This document shows positions 13,538-25,645 of a stretch of 64,000 bases of DNA, in pieces (positions within the stretch are counted from its first letter, which is position 1; every line of letters begins with the position of its first letter). The notes under the pieces were generated by a model that had not been told where the DNA came from, searched no databases, and saw nothing but the letters and a program-made list of their open reading frames with translations. The stretch covers positions 930,001 to 994,000 of the forward strand of contig MOWL01000089.1 of assembly GCA_002110485.1 (NCBI GenBank), written 5' to 3'. This DNA comes from Emergomyces orientalis (lineage: Eukaryota > Ascomycota > Eurotiomycetes > Onygenales > Ajellomycetaceae). A program made the translations under genes and the position numbers.

Positions 13538-14991
13538 CACGTTACAATCATATGGTAGCACGGCTTTCGATGTATCCTTCTTAATTTTATATGCGCACGA
13601 CGAAAGAGGAGTACTAGGGTTCTTTTATTCCTACTTCACCTTACTCACCTCTACTCCTCCCCCTTCCTGTTATTTGATCATACTGCTCGCTCTTTAACGC
13701 GGAGCGGCATTTGAGACTCGCATGATGAAAAGTGGTTTTACTCAGTCACCACCCAACGTGCAGTCGCTCCACTAACCAAAACATCCGGATTTATTTACAT
13801 CCGCCTTTTGACGCAAACGAAATACGGAATTGAACGTCCGTTTCATCCGTTGCACTTGTTGTCCACTGAAAATACCACTATCCATGGTCGAGGCGTTGAT
13901 CCCAACGGCTAAAACGAATACATGAGTGCCCGAAGCAAGAGAAGAAATTGATATCCGCAAGCTTATATAACTCCCGCAATTTACCTTTGGTAAGAATAGG
14001 AGACGCGTTTTGAAAGCACAAACCCCGAGTTACCTTTCTCCCCTGGTTCTCGGACCCTTAAAATAGCTCCATAAAACGCCTTTGACTGACAATCAAAGAT
14101 GACATTGATATATCTTATTCTTTACTCACGCATACTACGAATCGTTCGCTCGCCGACTAGATTCGATTTCCGACTGGTTACACCTGTACATACGACTCCC
14201 CACACAACCCAATCTACTTTCATTCTCCTATCCTGAGTCCGGTGAGTAAGTGCCAAATAAAAGAAAGGGTCTGCCTACTATGTATGACGGGAAGTTCGTT
14301 CGGTGGTCGAAATATTATTACCGGTCATGATATGCGGGGGGGGCGGAAATTGGAACGGGGACCCTGGGGAAAGTCGCGAGACGAATTAACTAAAATGGGG
14401 AAACAGACATGTAATTCCAACGTTTGCTTTCTCAGACGTCGGGAGACCGATACAATTTGGTTGTTTTTATAATGGAATGTTGGATTTGAGAAATGATACA
14501 TCTAGTTCATTTATGTGCACATGCACTTTTTGCATTTCCCTCTCCTTGTTTCTGCGATGGGACATAATTATTTTCTTTGCCTTTCTCCGCCACATGTGTT
14601 GTATTGATTTTCAGGTATTGTTATTGCTAGTTCGCACCGTGTTTGAGCACCGCACGAAAGAAGAGCCCACATTTCTTCCTTTTATACCCATTTGATACAG
14701 TGTACCCCCGTTCGGGATAGTTCTTGGAAATAACCATGATCCCGTGGGTAAAATGTGCGGGTTCTCAATGGATGTAATACAATTTATCGCACCCATTAGC
14801 CTACTCCCTATTATTTCAGTTTTCACCTGTTGGCGGGAGAGGTTAAGGGTAAAGTCGGAAAATGCAGGCTAATAAAAGGAAGCATCGAAAATAAAGTTAA
14901 GAGAAGATAACACCCATCCGTAAAATGGCAACATCTCATTGATGTAAGCGAGCCTTTTACCAGATATCACCGAAGGGGAAAATAGCTTAAT
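13538..14991. other. Intergenic between convergent genes
   Basis: This region holds the 3' flank of the Zn2Cys6 gene and the 3' flank of the helicase gene, which faces it. A G-run lies near 14336-14344. No coding region was recognised. Confidence 0.6.
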
Positions 14992-17900
14992 TCACCCTCG
15001 TGCCCCTTCCACTTCATAAATCCGAGTCGCCACCCCCGGTTTTGCCGAAACTTCCATAGCCTCAACAACAGTCTCCACTCCCCCAGCCAACTCTTTTCCC
15101 TCCTGGCTCGCCAACCACACTTCGTCCGTCAACACATCTTCCCCCCACGGCAACGCATCCACATCCACCTCTATCCCAAGCAAACACTTCAATACCACGC
15201 CAGCGCCGGCCTTGCTCAATACAACGTTCATCTCCCTGCACCGTTCATCGCAAACACACTCAATGCAACCCTGCGGACTCGTGCATTGGCATGCCTCAAT
15301 CCTTCCTAGTGCCCTTTGGAGCATACTATCGATGAATTCGAATGCTTTTGCAGCGATTCCCGAACCCGATGATCCGCCCTTGGCATCATAGAATGTTAGC
15401 CGGGCCGGGCGCTGGCGGGCAGGTTTTGGAGGGGGTGGAGCGGCTCGGGATCGTGCATGGGCCATTGCTTGTCTATATTTGGGGCCTAATTCTTTAACGG
15501 CAATTTTGCAATCCGTGCGGACGTCACCGGGTGATGAGATGACGTATGTTGGCATCAGCGATAGGATGGCGTGTTCGGCGGCGTGGATGGCTGCCGCAGC
15601 ATTCAGGTTGCGGGATTTCAGGATATCCAGCGCTTTTTTAGGGATGTCTAGCCACATCCCTTTGCTCAGGATTTCAATTGGCTGATTATCGAGCGCCACC
15701 GCGTCGAGAATTCGGCCCTTTTTATCCAGTTTAAAGTAGCCATAGACGATGGTGCGAATTCTGACGGCGCCAAAGAAGGCTTTGGTGTTGGTCGCGTCAC
15801 TGATGCGTCTTATGGCTTCGGTTTCGATGGGGTCGATATCAGTGATATCGCGTTGTTGGGTCGTCCAGTCCACGTGGACGCGGATGACGCGGGCGAAACG
15901 CCGGTCAGTATTGAGATCCTTAACCATGTATGGGTGTCCTTGATGGAAAAAAATGCCTCCTTCGTAGATAGTGAAGAATACTCTTGATTCCTCGATTTCT
16001 TCAATCACAACATTTCGGTTGTTAGTTGTGTCGATGATTGCATAGTGATCATTTTCAGTGTCGCGAATAGCAACACATTTCGAGGGGTGCGGACGGAATC
16101 GTTCATGGCAATGGTAAAAGCCTAAAATATCTCTGGTGAGTCGCGTAGATGCGAACTCGTGGAGCTGTGGGCCGAAATATTCGGTATCTTCATCCGGCCG
16201 GATGGGCATTTCGAAAGCAGCACACTGGACGTGACCTTCAAGGACCAGTTCATTCCGTAAATCCACCTGCAGTTCGCAGTTAGGCTTCGTAAAAAGTTCG
16301 TCTGGGTTTCGCATGTAATATTGGTCGGTGGCGTAGGAATCGCCAACAAGAATAGAAACGGAGTCCTTGTTTCGGCGCCCAGCACGTCCACTTTGTTGGC
16401 GCAGATTTGATATAGAGTATGGAAACCCATGTGTTATCACAGCATCAAGGGAACCAATATCCACACCCAGCTCGAGTGCATTCGTGGCGACAATCCCAAG
16501 TAATTTCCCCTCAAACATATCCCGTTCTATTTTTCGTCTGTCTTGCGGGCTATAACCCCCACGATATCCCATCACAAACCGTGAGACATTGATTCGGTCG
16601 AGGTTTTTAAACTCATCCCTAATGGCGCTTAGCAAGAGTTCGCATTGTTTTCGAATCCGACAGAAGGCAATCACGCGTACGCCTCTCAAAACTAGTTGGC
16701 AGAACAAACGGGCGCTCTCTAGAATACTGTTACCGCGACCAGAAGATGGGTCCCCAGGATCTCGAAACGGGGTGTTCCAGCATATAAACTCCTTTCTTCC
16801 TGATGGCGAGCCGTCAATGTCGGTTAACTTCACATCACCGATCCCAAATATTGTTTTCATATGTTCTTCGGGATTCGCAACTGTGGCTGAACAAGATATA
16901 AACCTGACATGGCGGTTCCCAACGGCAGCGCATATCCTCCGTAGCCGTCTCATAATGAAAGCCACATGGGAACCAAAAAGACCGTTATAAATATGCAGTT
17001 CATCCACAACTACAAATTTCAAGTTTTTCAGAAATGTCCGCCAAGAAGATTCCTGAGGTAATATCGTAATATGTAGCATGTCCGGATTAGTGAAAATAAT
17101 CCGTGCCTCGTCTCGAATTGCGTTTCTATCTGCCATAGGGGTGTCTCCATCAAATGTTTCCACAAGCACATGTTCTAAGTCTTTGATATACCCCAGCAAT
17201 TCCTTCAGACTTCGTCGTTGATCCTGAGCAAGGGCCTTCGTCGGAAAGATATACATTCCTCTGCTATGGGGATCTTGTTCGAGCTCATGCAACATTGGGA
17301 CCTGATAAATTAAAGATTTTCCTGAGCTGGTCGAAGTAGAAATGATGACATTCTGCCCGGCATGGAGGTTATTGATAGCCTCGGCCTGGTGGGAATAGAA
17401 CTTCGTAATACCTCGCGTATTATACAGGGCGTTGACCAAGCTCTGTGAAAGAGCAAATTTTAGATCGCCGTAAACAGCTGGTTGTGGATCAAAGACCCGA
17501 TGTCCATCAGGTACTATCTGATCAGTGTACCAATCCATTTCCCTTATGCTAGCAATGATTTCTGCAATCGTTTGACGTTCCTTAGGGATTTGCGCGGGCA
17601 GCCTCGCCGCGGCAGGAGTGTTAACACCACTACGGGTTGATGTAGGCAAGTACATATCCTTATCTGCCTCCAGCTTCTCGACAGGATCGACATCCTCATC
17701 CTGACACTTAGCAAGAAAAGCATCAATAGCGTCTGCAAATTTCTTATTTCGTTTCTCGATTAGACTCATCATATGTTTCTGGCTGTAGACGGGGATTCTG
17801 AGGTCATCTTCTTTCGATTTCCTTCGAGAAGTAGTCTGCTGGGTCTCCCTCTTCAATTCCCCATCCACAAACTCAAATATCAACATGTCCTTCTCACCAT

Positions 17901-18624
17901 CTGGATTTGGACATTCACTAGCGTCAGCATCCTGTCCCATCCCCTCAGCTTCCCAATCACTCCACATCTTCCCACCGTCAGTAGTTTTCGCCTCTTTCAC
18001 CACCACAATATCAACAACTCCTTTATCAACAATCTCCAATCTCACAGACCGCGGGATCAATACCTTCACCCTCGCCGCATCTTCAACACTCAGTTCACGC
18101 CCGCCCGTCTGCGCTTCGACAGCTGCTTTAATGTTATCAAAAGTCGTCGCAAAGTGCTTTCGCGCAGAGCAGAAGGTGTAAACGAGGTTGAGAGCGCGGT
18201 GTGTTTGAGAGAGGAGTTTGAAAGGTTCAGGCCAGGGAATTGCCGGGGTGGAGGTGGTCGACGATTTTTTCGACCGACCCCGGGAAGAAGTGCTACTGGA
18301 CCTCGAAGATGACGTCGTGGAGCTTTTTCTTTTGCCAGCTTTGGGTTGCACTGTAGGCGTGTTCTGCCCGTCGTGGCCTTTGGTTGGGAGAGTGGTAGTG
18401 GTGGGCGCCTCCACCAATGACCTTGGGGAGTATTTCGTACGTGCTCTTCCAGCCTGATATTCTTTCCCATCACCAGGAAGTTCTGGAGTAGGAGAAAGAT
18501 ATCCAGATCCATTCCCTCTGTCGCATTGTTCCTTGTCATTCAAGGCATTTGCCTTCCTCTTCAATCCATTATTCATAACTGCGAACTTTCCTGAGCGCGA
18601 GATATAGTCCACACAAATGTGCAA
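14992..18624 (-). CDS. HRQ1: ATP-dependent DNA helicase Hrq1 (RecQ4-like, superfamily 2)
   Basis: A 3'-5' DNA helicase of the Hrq1/RECQ4 family, acting in inter-strand crosslink repair and genome stability in the nucleus. It is one uninterrupted frame of 1210 residues (yeast Hrq1 is about 1080). The N terminus is Ser/Lys-rich and probably disordered. Helicase motifs are clear: Q-like KFYSHQAEAI near 408, motif I STSTSSGKSL near 430, motif II DELH near 541, motif III SCSAT near 577 and motif VI QQSGRAGRRN near 743. The C terminus has the DUF1998-like module with a four-cysteine cluster (C-x-C-x3-GC-x2-C-x-C-x3-C) near 1110-1130, which probably binds zinc as in the MrfA group. Translation could instead start at the second Met (18576, residue 17), where a Lys/Arg-rich segment begins. 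I cannot decide between the two starts. Confidence 0.93.
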   Translation of the reverse strand: MHICVDYISRSGKFAVMNNGLKRKANALNDKEQCDRGNGSGYLSPTPELPGDGKEYQAGRARTKYSPRSLVEAPTTTTLPTKGHDGQNTPTVQPKAGKRKSSTTSSSRSSSTSSRGRSKKSSTTSTPAIPWPEPFKLLSQTHRALNLVYTFCSARKHFATTFDNIKAAVEAQTGGRELSVEDAARVKVLIPRSVRLEIVDKGVVDIVVVKEAKTTDGGKMWSDWEAEGMGQDADASECPNPDGEKDMLIFEFVDGELKRETQQTTSRRKSKEDDLRIPVYSQKHMMSLIEKRNKKFADAIDAFLAKCQDEDVDPVEKLEADKDMYLPTSTRSGVNTPAAARLPAQIPKERQTIAEIIASIREMDWYTDQIVPDGHRVFDPQPAVYGDLKFALSQSLVNALYNTRGITKFYSHQAEAINNLHAGQNVIISTSTSSGKSLIYQVPMLHELEQDPHSRGMYIFPTKALAQDQRRSLKELLGYIKDLEHVLVETFDGDTPMADRNAIRDEARIIFTNPDMLHITILPQESSWRTFLKNLKFVVVDELHIYNGLFGSHVAFIMRRLRRICAAVGNRHVRFISCSATVANPEEHMKTIFGIGDVKLTDIDGSPSGRKEFICWNTPFRDPGDPSSGRGNSILESARLFCQLVLRGVRVIAFCRIRKQCELLLSAIRDEFKNLDRINVSRFVMGYRGGYSPQDRRKIERDMFEGKLLGIVATNALELGVDIGSLDAVITHGFPYSISNLRQQSGRAGRRNKDSVSILVGDSYATDQYYMRNPDELFTKPNCELQVDLRNELVLEGHVQCAAFEMPIRPDEDTEYFGPQLHEFASTRLTRDILGFYHCHERFRPHPSKCVAIRDTENDHYAIIDTTNNRNVVIEEIEESRVFFTIYEGGIFFHQGHPYMVKDLNTDRRFARVIRVHVDWTTQQRDITDIDPIETEAIRRISDATNTKAFFGAVRIRTIVYGYFKLDKKGRILDAVALDNQPIEILSKGMWLDIPKKALDILKSRNLNAAAAIHAAEHAILSLMPTYVISSPGDVRTDCKIAVKELGPKYRQAMAHARSRAAPPPPKPARQRPARLTFYDAKGGSSGSGIAAKAFEFIDSMLQRALGRIEACQCTSPQGCIECVCDERCREMNVVLSKAGAGVVLKCLLGIEVDVDALPWGEDVLTDEVWLASQEGKELAGGVETVVEAMEVSAKPGVATRIYEVEGARG

Positions 18625-18913
18625 GCATCATTTCATATACTTCTCTTTTCAAATGTGACCTACTTGAAAGCCATTATATGGGGTGCTGCCACTCTCCCTC
18701 AGGTGGAGGCGATGAGGTTTGACAGAACATGAAATCGCGCAGCCAGCAACACGTAGTCATGTGACATTGAGAAACTGAATTGAAGCACAATCACATTAAT
18801 ATTTTTCTAGGGAAGAAAAGAAAAAGGAATTGAAAAAGCTACAAGAGTTTAATCATGATCCCGGGGTTCAAATAAAACCAGAAAGATAACAAGGAGAGAA
18901 AAAGGAGAAGAAG

Positions 18914-18922
18914 AAAAAAAAA
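18914..18922 (-). terminator. RNA polymerase III terminator of tRNA-Ala
   Basis: A run of nine A on the + strand is a run of nine T in the tRNA transcript sense. It begins four bases after the discriminator base, which is typical for Pol III termination. Confidence 0.85.
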
Positions 18923-18926
18923 GAAC

Positions 18927-19014
18927 TGGACAATGTGATAATCGAAATCACGACCTTTCGCATACCATACAGGGAAATGCAAAGCGAACGCTCTACCAAC
19001 TGAGCTAATTGCCC
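18927..19014 (-). tRNA. tRNA-Ala(UGC) with 15-nt anticodon-loop intron
   Basis: Read on the minus strand, the gene folds into a complete cloverleaf. The acceptor GGGCAAT pairs with ATTGTCC, including the G3:U70 wobble that identifies alanine tRNAs. The D arm is GCTCAGTTGGTAGAGC, the anticodon stem is TTCGC/GCGAA with loop TTTGCAT (anticodon TGC), and the T arm is GTGAT-TTCGATT-ATCAC. The discriminator base is A. A 15-nt intron (18963-18977) sits after position 37, the canonical site for nuclear tRNA introns. The mature length without intron is 73 nt. Confidence 0.95.
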
Positions 19015-19952
19015 GAATTGGTCAAAGCTTCAGCTTCACTGCATAATTCACCTGTCCATTTCGATATTCTCGTTGGGTATTTAAAACCCAACCTGCAGAG
19101 TTGCAGGACGATAAAATAGTTACTAGAGATCCGGAAGAATATACAATGCATGACGGTTTATATATAGCAAAATTACTAGTAAGTCTGTCAGTAAGTCAAG
19201 TGCGTGCCGAGCATCTTTTATTTTAACTCGGTATTTCTTTAGTTTCGTCTATATGCAAGCAGAAATAGAGAAAACAAAAAATCTGCGCAAAAAATTGCAA
19301 AGTAGAGAAGAGGAGGAAAAGATGGAAAACGAAAAAGGGGAGAAAGAGATGGAAATGTATTATTGTCTCCGACAAAAAGGAAAATGAAGGCCGTGCTTCC
19401 GAGCAAACAGAGGGAAAATAGAATGAAAACAAAAAGGCCCAAGGACAGATATGTTGCAGAGAAAGAAAGAGAAGCAAGAAACAACCCAAAGAAAAGAGAG
19501 GGGAAACAAAAACAATGCTCCAGCAACTCAAAAGGTATATCTTCGCGGTCTCCCAGGTTCATTCCGTGTTTTATCCCCCCAGCCTCCCATGGAGTTATGC
19601 ATCCCCATGCCATGTTACCTAAAGAAGAGCAAAACGAGAAAAAGAAAGCACTAGCGAATGGTGAAAAAGGATGTTTCCGTGTTGTGGTACGACAAAGAAA
19701 AAAGGGGTTTGAGGGAGCATGTGGATTCCCCGATAGCAGCGGGGGAAAAGTTAAAAAAATAACATGAAAGCTGAATGACGGCCAGAGCTAAAGGTAGACA
19801 GACACCGACACAGCATGGATTTGTTATATAATGAAAGGATAAATTATTATTCAGGCGGATTGTAAGTTGAGACCAAAAAGGTGGACAAAAAAGCAAGAAA
19901 AGAGGAGGAGCGCTTAAAGGTGAAATAAAGAGGGAAGGATGGAAAGACAACC

Positions 19953-22570
19953 TCATAGACTCGCTTGGAGTTCCTGGAGGGCGACGTAAAGCGCCTTGGC
20001 GACGTCGTCATTCCCGGTCTGAAGATAAGAAATGAGTTAGTGAATAGGACCGAGATATAAAAGAACGAACAAAAACCGCAGGCAGACAGGTAACATACCT
20101 TAAACAGGAAAGGCACAGACTTCCCCTCCTCGAATCCCGCAAAATGCACCTGCTTTCCCTTTGGGGCCGCCCCGGAAGGATCGCCAGCTTTCATGCCTTT
20201 GAAAATAGGAATGTTTAGGATAACCCGCCAGACACCATCGGCCCGCATGATCACTCGGGCTGTTTTCTTCTTTAGTTCCTTATCGCCTTCGTCGGTTTCG
20301 CCCTTGTTTTTTTCTTTTTGTTCCGCTTTGCCTTCACGGGGTTGCTCTTCGTCAGATTCGTCCTTATTATTATTAGCCGGCTCTCGGACGTTGACTTTGA
20401 AGACCCCAACGCCGCGCTCCTTCCACTCTTTGCCGTCAAAATGGTATAGCTTGCCGCGGCACGAGAAAATAGTGTCTTCGCCTTCTTCACCGGTCTCGGC
20501 TAGAATGGAGCGGTTAGTAAGATACACGCGGTCCATGAATTTACGTGTCGTAAAAGGGGAAATATCGGCGTAAAATAATAAAAAAAGGAAGGAGGGGGGG
20601 GGGAGAAGCAATCCAACATACTTTGCTGTTCATGGAACCTCTCATCCCCCTTCTCCTGCTCTAAACCTTCAAAGGCACTCTTCCCATCATTTCCACCCTT
20701 CCCTTCTTCGTCATCCTCATGCTCTGAGCCAGCAGCTCCCAGAATTTTCGGTTTCGAAATACTTCCCAATATCGTAGAGCCACCGGTAGGAGCTGCAAAG
20801 CCTTTTAATCCCCCACCTAGTTTTGGCGAGGTGACCGCAAAGCCAGTGCTAAATCCACTCCCACGAAAACCGGCCCCACCGCCACCAATGGCACCAAATG
20901 GGGAAGCAGAGGCAGCTGCTGCAAAGGGTGAGGCTGCAAATGCCGAGGAGGAGGGTGGTGGTGGTTGTTCCCTGCCTCCCGTAGGTTCAGCGGGAGATGC
21001 GGATTTGAAGGCTGAGGTAGAAGCGCCCCCAAGGGCACCAAATGGAGACTTGTCTGAACTGGAAAAGGATGCCAATCTCGATGAAGCGAAAGCGGATGCG
21101 GAGGTCATGGGCTGTTCTTTCCTTTCCGTTTTGGCCTTTGACGTTAGTTCGCTGGGTTTAGATGCCATAGAAGCGAAAGGGGATACGCCTGCAGTATTCG
21201 AGAACGGATTCGGTGGGGTAATCTAGGGTAGTAGAGAAAATAGGTAAATATGATGTCCAAAACAAACAAAATTGGAGTTAAAATCAAGACTGCTGGTCGG
21301 GGGAATATTTTCATACCTTTTTAGAAAGCAGATCAGAATCAACTTGAGTACTCCTATCCTGGGAATCGTCGCGGTGTCTCTTCTTCTCCGGTTCGCCCTC
21401 CACTGTACGATTGGCAGACACGACCTTCGATTTATCGAGAGTGTCACTAATTTTAGCCGACGCCGCCCCCTCCTCGGCCTTTTCATCGAGATTGTCTGAC
21501 TTCAGATGGTCTTTGTCGAATTGGTCTCTGCTGCGCTTCTTCTTAGGGCTGAGAATGCGATTGGCAGTATCACGCTCTGCGTCCTTCGGGTCTTCTGTTG
21601 GTGTACGTATTCCACCTTCATTGGCGATAGTCTTAGCATCCATATTGCCTGCAACGCCTTGCGTATCGGCCGCCATCGACTTACTCTTAGACCGTCCTTG
21701 CTTGTCGCTGTTATCATCGTCCGTTTTGGAATCCCTTGACCGCTTCCGCCGATGGCCAGTCTCGTCTATATGTGTACCGCCTGACGTATCATCATGCTCG
21801 TCATCTTCATTCATATCTCCCAGTGATCGTTTTCTCCGCAACCTTCCCCGCCCGTCCACACTGCTTGCATCACTCACACTGTCTGCTCCGGTCACAGAAG
21901 CTACCTGCGACGCCATAACGTGATCTTCTGGAGAATTCGGGCGAGGCACACCGGCGATGGAGGTTTCCTTGAGCTTCTGGCGGACGGGGCGTTCACCGGC
22001 GCCATCTTTTTGTTTGTCAGAAGCTGCTTGATTTAATTTGTCTCTCTCTAATTCCTGGGCTTTCGTACCTTCTGAGAGCTCGGCCACATCGTTCTCGAGG
22101 GCAGGGTCGTTGTCTTGCTTCAGGTGGGTGGAGCCTTCATCCGCGTCAGAAAATAAATTTTCAACATTTTTTTTGTCTGTAACTAGTTCCTCTCCATTTT
22201 GATGCTCGGCCTGTTGGGGTTGGGCCTCAGGTTCTTCTTGCCCTCCTTGTTCCTGTGCAGTATGCGGAAGGGATGTGCTGTCTCGCGTACCTTGTAGAGG
22301 GGTAGGTTGTGTGCCGGGCGGGGTGCCGACATCATCCGTAACAGAGGCTTCAGGATTGTCAGAGTCAAGATCACTTTTTTCCGGGGTTTCTGGCGGAGAC
22401 ATGGGGTCCTGCTCCTGCATACCTTGTACTGGGCCTCGAGAATCCTTGTCCGTGGGTTCTGCGGTCCCCAAAGTGGGTGAGCGAGGCTCGGGGCCAATGG
22501 TTGCAGAAGGGGTTGTGCTGGGAGCCTCACTGTTCAGCACACCATTCTGCTGGCGTGTCTCCGAAGCCAT
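19953..22570 (-). CDS. RanBP1-domain nucleoporin, Nup50/Yrb2 type
   Basis: Ran-binding protein of the nuclear pore or nucleoplasm, likely assisting Crm1 export or importin-dependent transport. Exons in transcript order: 22570-21317, 21222-20622, 20499-20099, 20018-19953 (all GT-AG), 2322 nt, 773 residues. The first exon encodes about 418 acidic, Ser/Lys-rich residues with basic clusters such as KKKRSRDQ that look like nuclear localisation signals. The second has FG-type repeats (SPFGALGG, SPFGAIGGG, NPFSN). The third carries the Ran-binding domain, starting at TGEEGEDTIFSCRGKLYHFD and including KGKQVHFAGF. The last 21 residues form the domain's closing helix (ALYVALQEL). It is longer than yeast Yrb2 (about 330 residues) because of the N-terminal extension, which other fungi may share. 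Confidence 0.88.
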
Positions 22571-24347
22571 GCCAGACCTCTTTCTGCTCTTTCTTCAGTG
22601 TATCGGGTTCGGGAGAGGCAGACTGCGTCTATATGCGTGGTTATATTGTGCCGTGCTCACGACTGTCGGCTGGCTGTTGTTGAGCGGAGTCAGGCAGGAT
22701 TGGGATGTGGCACAGTTTTTGTGGTGTTGGCTCGGAATGTGGGGGCCTCAAGCCAATCACTGCGCACAGGGTAAGATAGCCAAACAGTCAACTGGAGGTC
22801 ACTCGGATATATCTCTGCTCAAGTGAAGCTGGTGAAATCAAGAAATAGTACGATAGGTTTCTGATATCGTGCTGGTTGTTCTAGCTGTAGGAGCTGCGGT
22901 TGTGGTGGTGCCTTGTTTGTTGTTGTGTTCGCAGCGAGATTTAGGTTCTGGTGAAATAATATCCCGCCAGAGCCAAGGCAAACTATTTATTTACCTGACC
23001 CAATCCTTACACAACAACCGGGGAAGATCCATTTAAATGCCACGAACAGGCCAAAGGGCGGGAGTTATTCGCAGGATGTCGGGAAGAACAGCCCGATATT
23101 TCAAATATCAGGAGGAACCCAATCAACCAACACACTCTCTCTCTCTCGTACGCCAACAGAGCACTGCCAGGTAGACCTGGCAAACAGTGCGGAGTAGATA
23201 GAGTCAACACAGAGACTGCGATTGGCTTGCTTGGGCCAAAAGCTGCGCCGTTATTGATCAGATCAGTAAATTAGATCGTGGTTATTGCCGTCTACGTCCA
23301 CACTGCCGGGTTCGAGCGATTCAAGAGAAGATGGAGAAGAAAAAGGGGGGGTTTCTGTGAAATGATTTGACGGGTCTGGTATGTGGCTTCACTCCAGTGA
23401 AATTATGATCTTATGGCTATCGGACGACGGCAGAAACTGGTGTGTTTTGTCCAAAACCTCGCTGCTTCAGAGGGAGGGAAGATCTGCGTCACTGGGTCTG
23501 ACCGTAAATCGATAGTCGATTTCTAGAAATTACTGCCCAGGACACCGAAATGAATCGTGGTTTTATGCATTCCATATCCTTTCTTCCGTATGAAGAAAAG
23601 AAATGCCACCCGGGGCAAGTTAAGACTGCGGGTTCTAAGGGGGTTGTTAGGGCTATGGGGGAGTACAGCACGATGTGAGATGGAAAAAGGTTCCTTTCCG
23701 GTCAAGTTTTCTATCAATGAATGTGAGTTAATATAGTTATCGAGTGTTCGCCTAGAAGTTCTTTGGGATGTTTGTTTAAAGGGAGATCTTGTATGCCGGC
23801 CTGGGTTAAATGGAAATATAGAATGCCAAAGAAGACGCTTTTATTCCAACTATGAAGTGGAGGTAATCAAACAAAGACCCTATGAATATATATAAATCAG
23901 CACCCATCGACACAATCTAGGCGCGAGAATCCCAACGTGTTGGTAAACATATGAGACTAAACAAACATGATTGAAAATTGTAGGATTCCGGAAGATATAG
24001 AACAATCAAATCATCTCACAGAAAGTACATGTAAGAGCCATATGGGGGGTAAAAAGTTAATAGAAAGGGCACTTCAAAGGAGAAAAAGGTTTGATAAAAG
24101 AGCAAGAAAAAAGAGTAGCGCTGCCAACAACTGAGAGAAGAGCATAATGAATCTGCATATATTGAGATGCCACCCACAGTCATAGAATATAAAACAAATA
24201 AGAAATAAGAAACATGATCATCAATCCACAATTCAATTCGCTGGCCTTTCACATCTCATATCTCACAACAGGCCCATACCATGCCATGCCATACCATCTC
24301 ACCTCATCCATCCTCATGTTCTTTCCGGCCAACTCGAGTCAAAACGT
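22571..24347. other. Intergenic, promoter of the nucleoporin gene and 3' flank of the Yip4-type gene
   Basis: No coding region was recognised. A short CT microsatellite lies near 23134-23147. The part from about 23990 to 24340 is probably the 3' untranslated region of the membrane protein gene. Confidence 0.55.
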
Positions 24348-25645
24348 TCAACTAATGAAGCACAAACACCCAATCCCAATATAAAATACAAGCAGCGGAT
24401 AAACCGCGATTACAACGCGGTTTTTCACCACGCCGGAGCCGCCAAGAATGCTCACCCCGGCAGCCAGTGACCAGGTGATTAGAACGAGGTAGACGGGAAT
24501 GCGAGCAATGGTGGGGAGACCGAGGGCGCTGAGAAGAGAAGCGATAACGAGAGGGAAAAGGGTGTAGCCGATTATGCAGACGGATTGGAAAAATGATCTG
24601 TTGTGCCAGACGTTAGAAGGTCTTATGCGTCGGGATGTATATCTTCGGGGAAAAAAGGGGGGAAACTTACATATTCCCACCTAGCAATTTAATCTGCATC
24701 GTCACAACCGCCTCGCCAATCCATACTATGCAGAAGACGCCCGAAAAGACCAGACTGGCCTGCTCACCCTGCGCCCGCATGGACAGGAACATACTGAGCA
24801 GCAGACAGAAAATCAACGGACCCCTACAATACCTCAAACGTCAGTCAAAACAAGCATCTACACGTAACCCGACAACAACAACCCCTTCAATCTATAATCA
24901 GCGTTCCCACCAACATACCAAAGATCCCAATCCCTCAATCCCTCACTCATCCCCCCTTGCAGCACGACATCCGCATCCGGCCACCTCCCCACCAACCCCC
25001 TAAGCCCTCCTCCACCAAGCCCATTACCAAATCCGGTCGCCTCTCCACGTTCCGCCGCCCCAATCCCTCCCCCGCGCGTCAACATGCCACCCAGCAGATA
25101 CTTGGGCCATAGTACCTGTCGCATCTTCTCCCAAACGGCGAGCAGGTCGCGTGATAGTGTGGCCCAGACCGTCTCGTCGATGGTGTTCTGCGGTGCGCGC
25201 CGATCCTCGCCCGGGATGGAGGAGGTGAGGTAGGAGCCGGTGATGTTGGGGCGTGATGAGGAGGTGGAGGCGATGTTTCCTGTTAGGGGTGTGCGGTCGG
25301 TTGTGGGCTCGTTGTGGAGGGGGTCGTCGGCTTCGATGGCTGTGAGAGGGGGGGGTGTTTGGTTAATTGGTGTTCATATTGCATAGGATTGGGAAATTTG
25401 GGAAACTGGGACGCGGAATGAGGCATGCTCATCCACCACAGCTCCGGTAAATGCGAATGGAAATGTTCTGCGGTAGAAAATAAAAATATAAAAGCCTTAC
25501 TTTCATCCTCGTCCAGAAAATCATTATCCAATACTGAATCATCGTCGTGCTCTATGACGAACGGACTTCCAGTGCTAGTGCTTCCTCCAGCTCCCGCCCC
25601 TCTTTCCCCTCCGCCGCTGCCACTACCGCTGGCCATCATCGCCAT
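24348..25645 (-). CDS. Yip1-domain Golgi membrane protein, Yip4/YIPF6 type
   Basis: Golgi/ER vesicle-traffic membrane protein that interacts with Rab GTPases. Exons in transcript order: 25645-25501, 25339-24919, 24823-24671, 24597-24348 (all GT-AG), 969 nt, 322 residues. The N-terminal half is hydrophilic and cytosolic, rich in Gly, Ser and Asp. A conserved TVWATLSRDLLAVWEKMRQV stretch and the RDWDLWGPL motif precede about five membrane segments, starting with LIFCLLLSMFLS and ending with VYPLLVFYIGIGCLCF. The WDLWGPL motif and the order of helices are those of the YIPF6/Yip4 branch. It is somewhat longer than yeast Yip4 owing to a Gly-rich insert before the first helix. The start is the first Met of the frame; a Met three residues later is also possible. 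Confidence 0.85.

Larger units (their letters stand above)
18625..19952. other. Intergenic with one tRNA gene
   Basis: Apart from the tRNA-Ala gene, nothing coding is recognised. Most of 19240-19950 is purine-rich on the + strand. Long frames on either strand in that part are low in complexity and probably belong to the 3' untranslated region of the nucleoporin gene. Confidence 0.6.

Noticed and set aside
19223..19613. Hydrophobic minus-strand frames near the tRNA-Ala gene
   Set aside because: Low-complexity Phe/Leu/Ser composition from a purine-rich strand; probably untranslated DNA.
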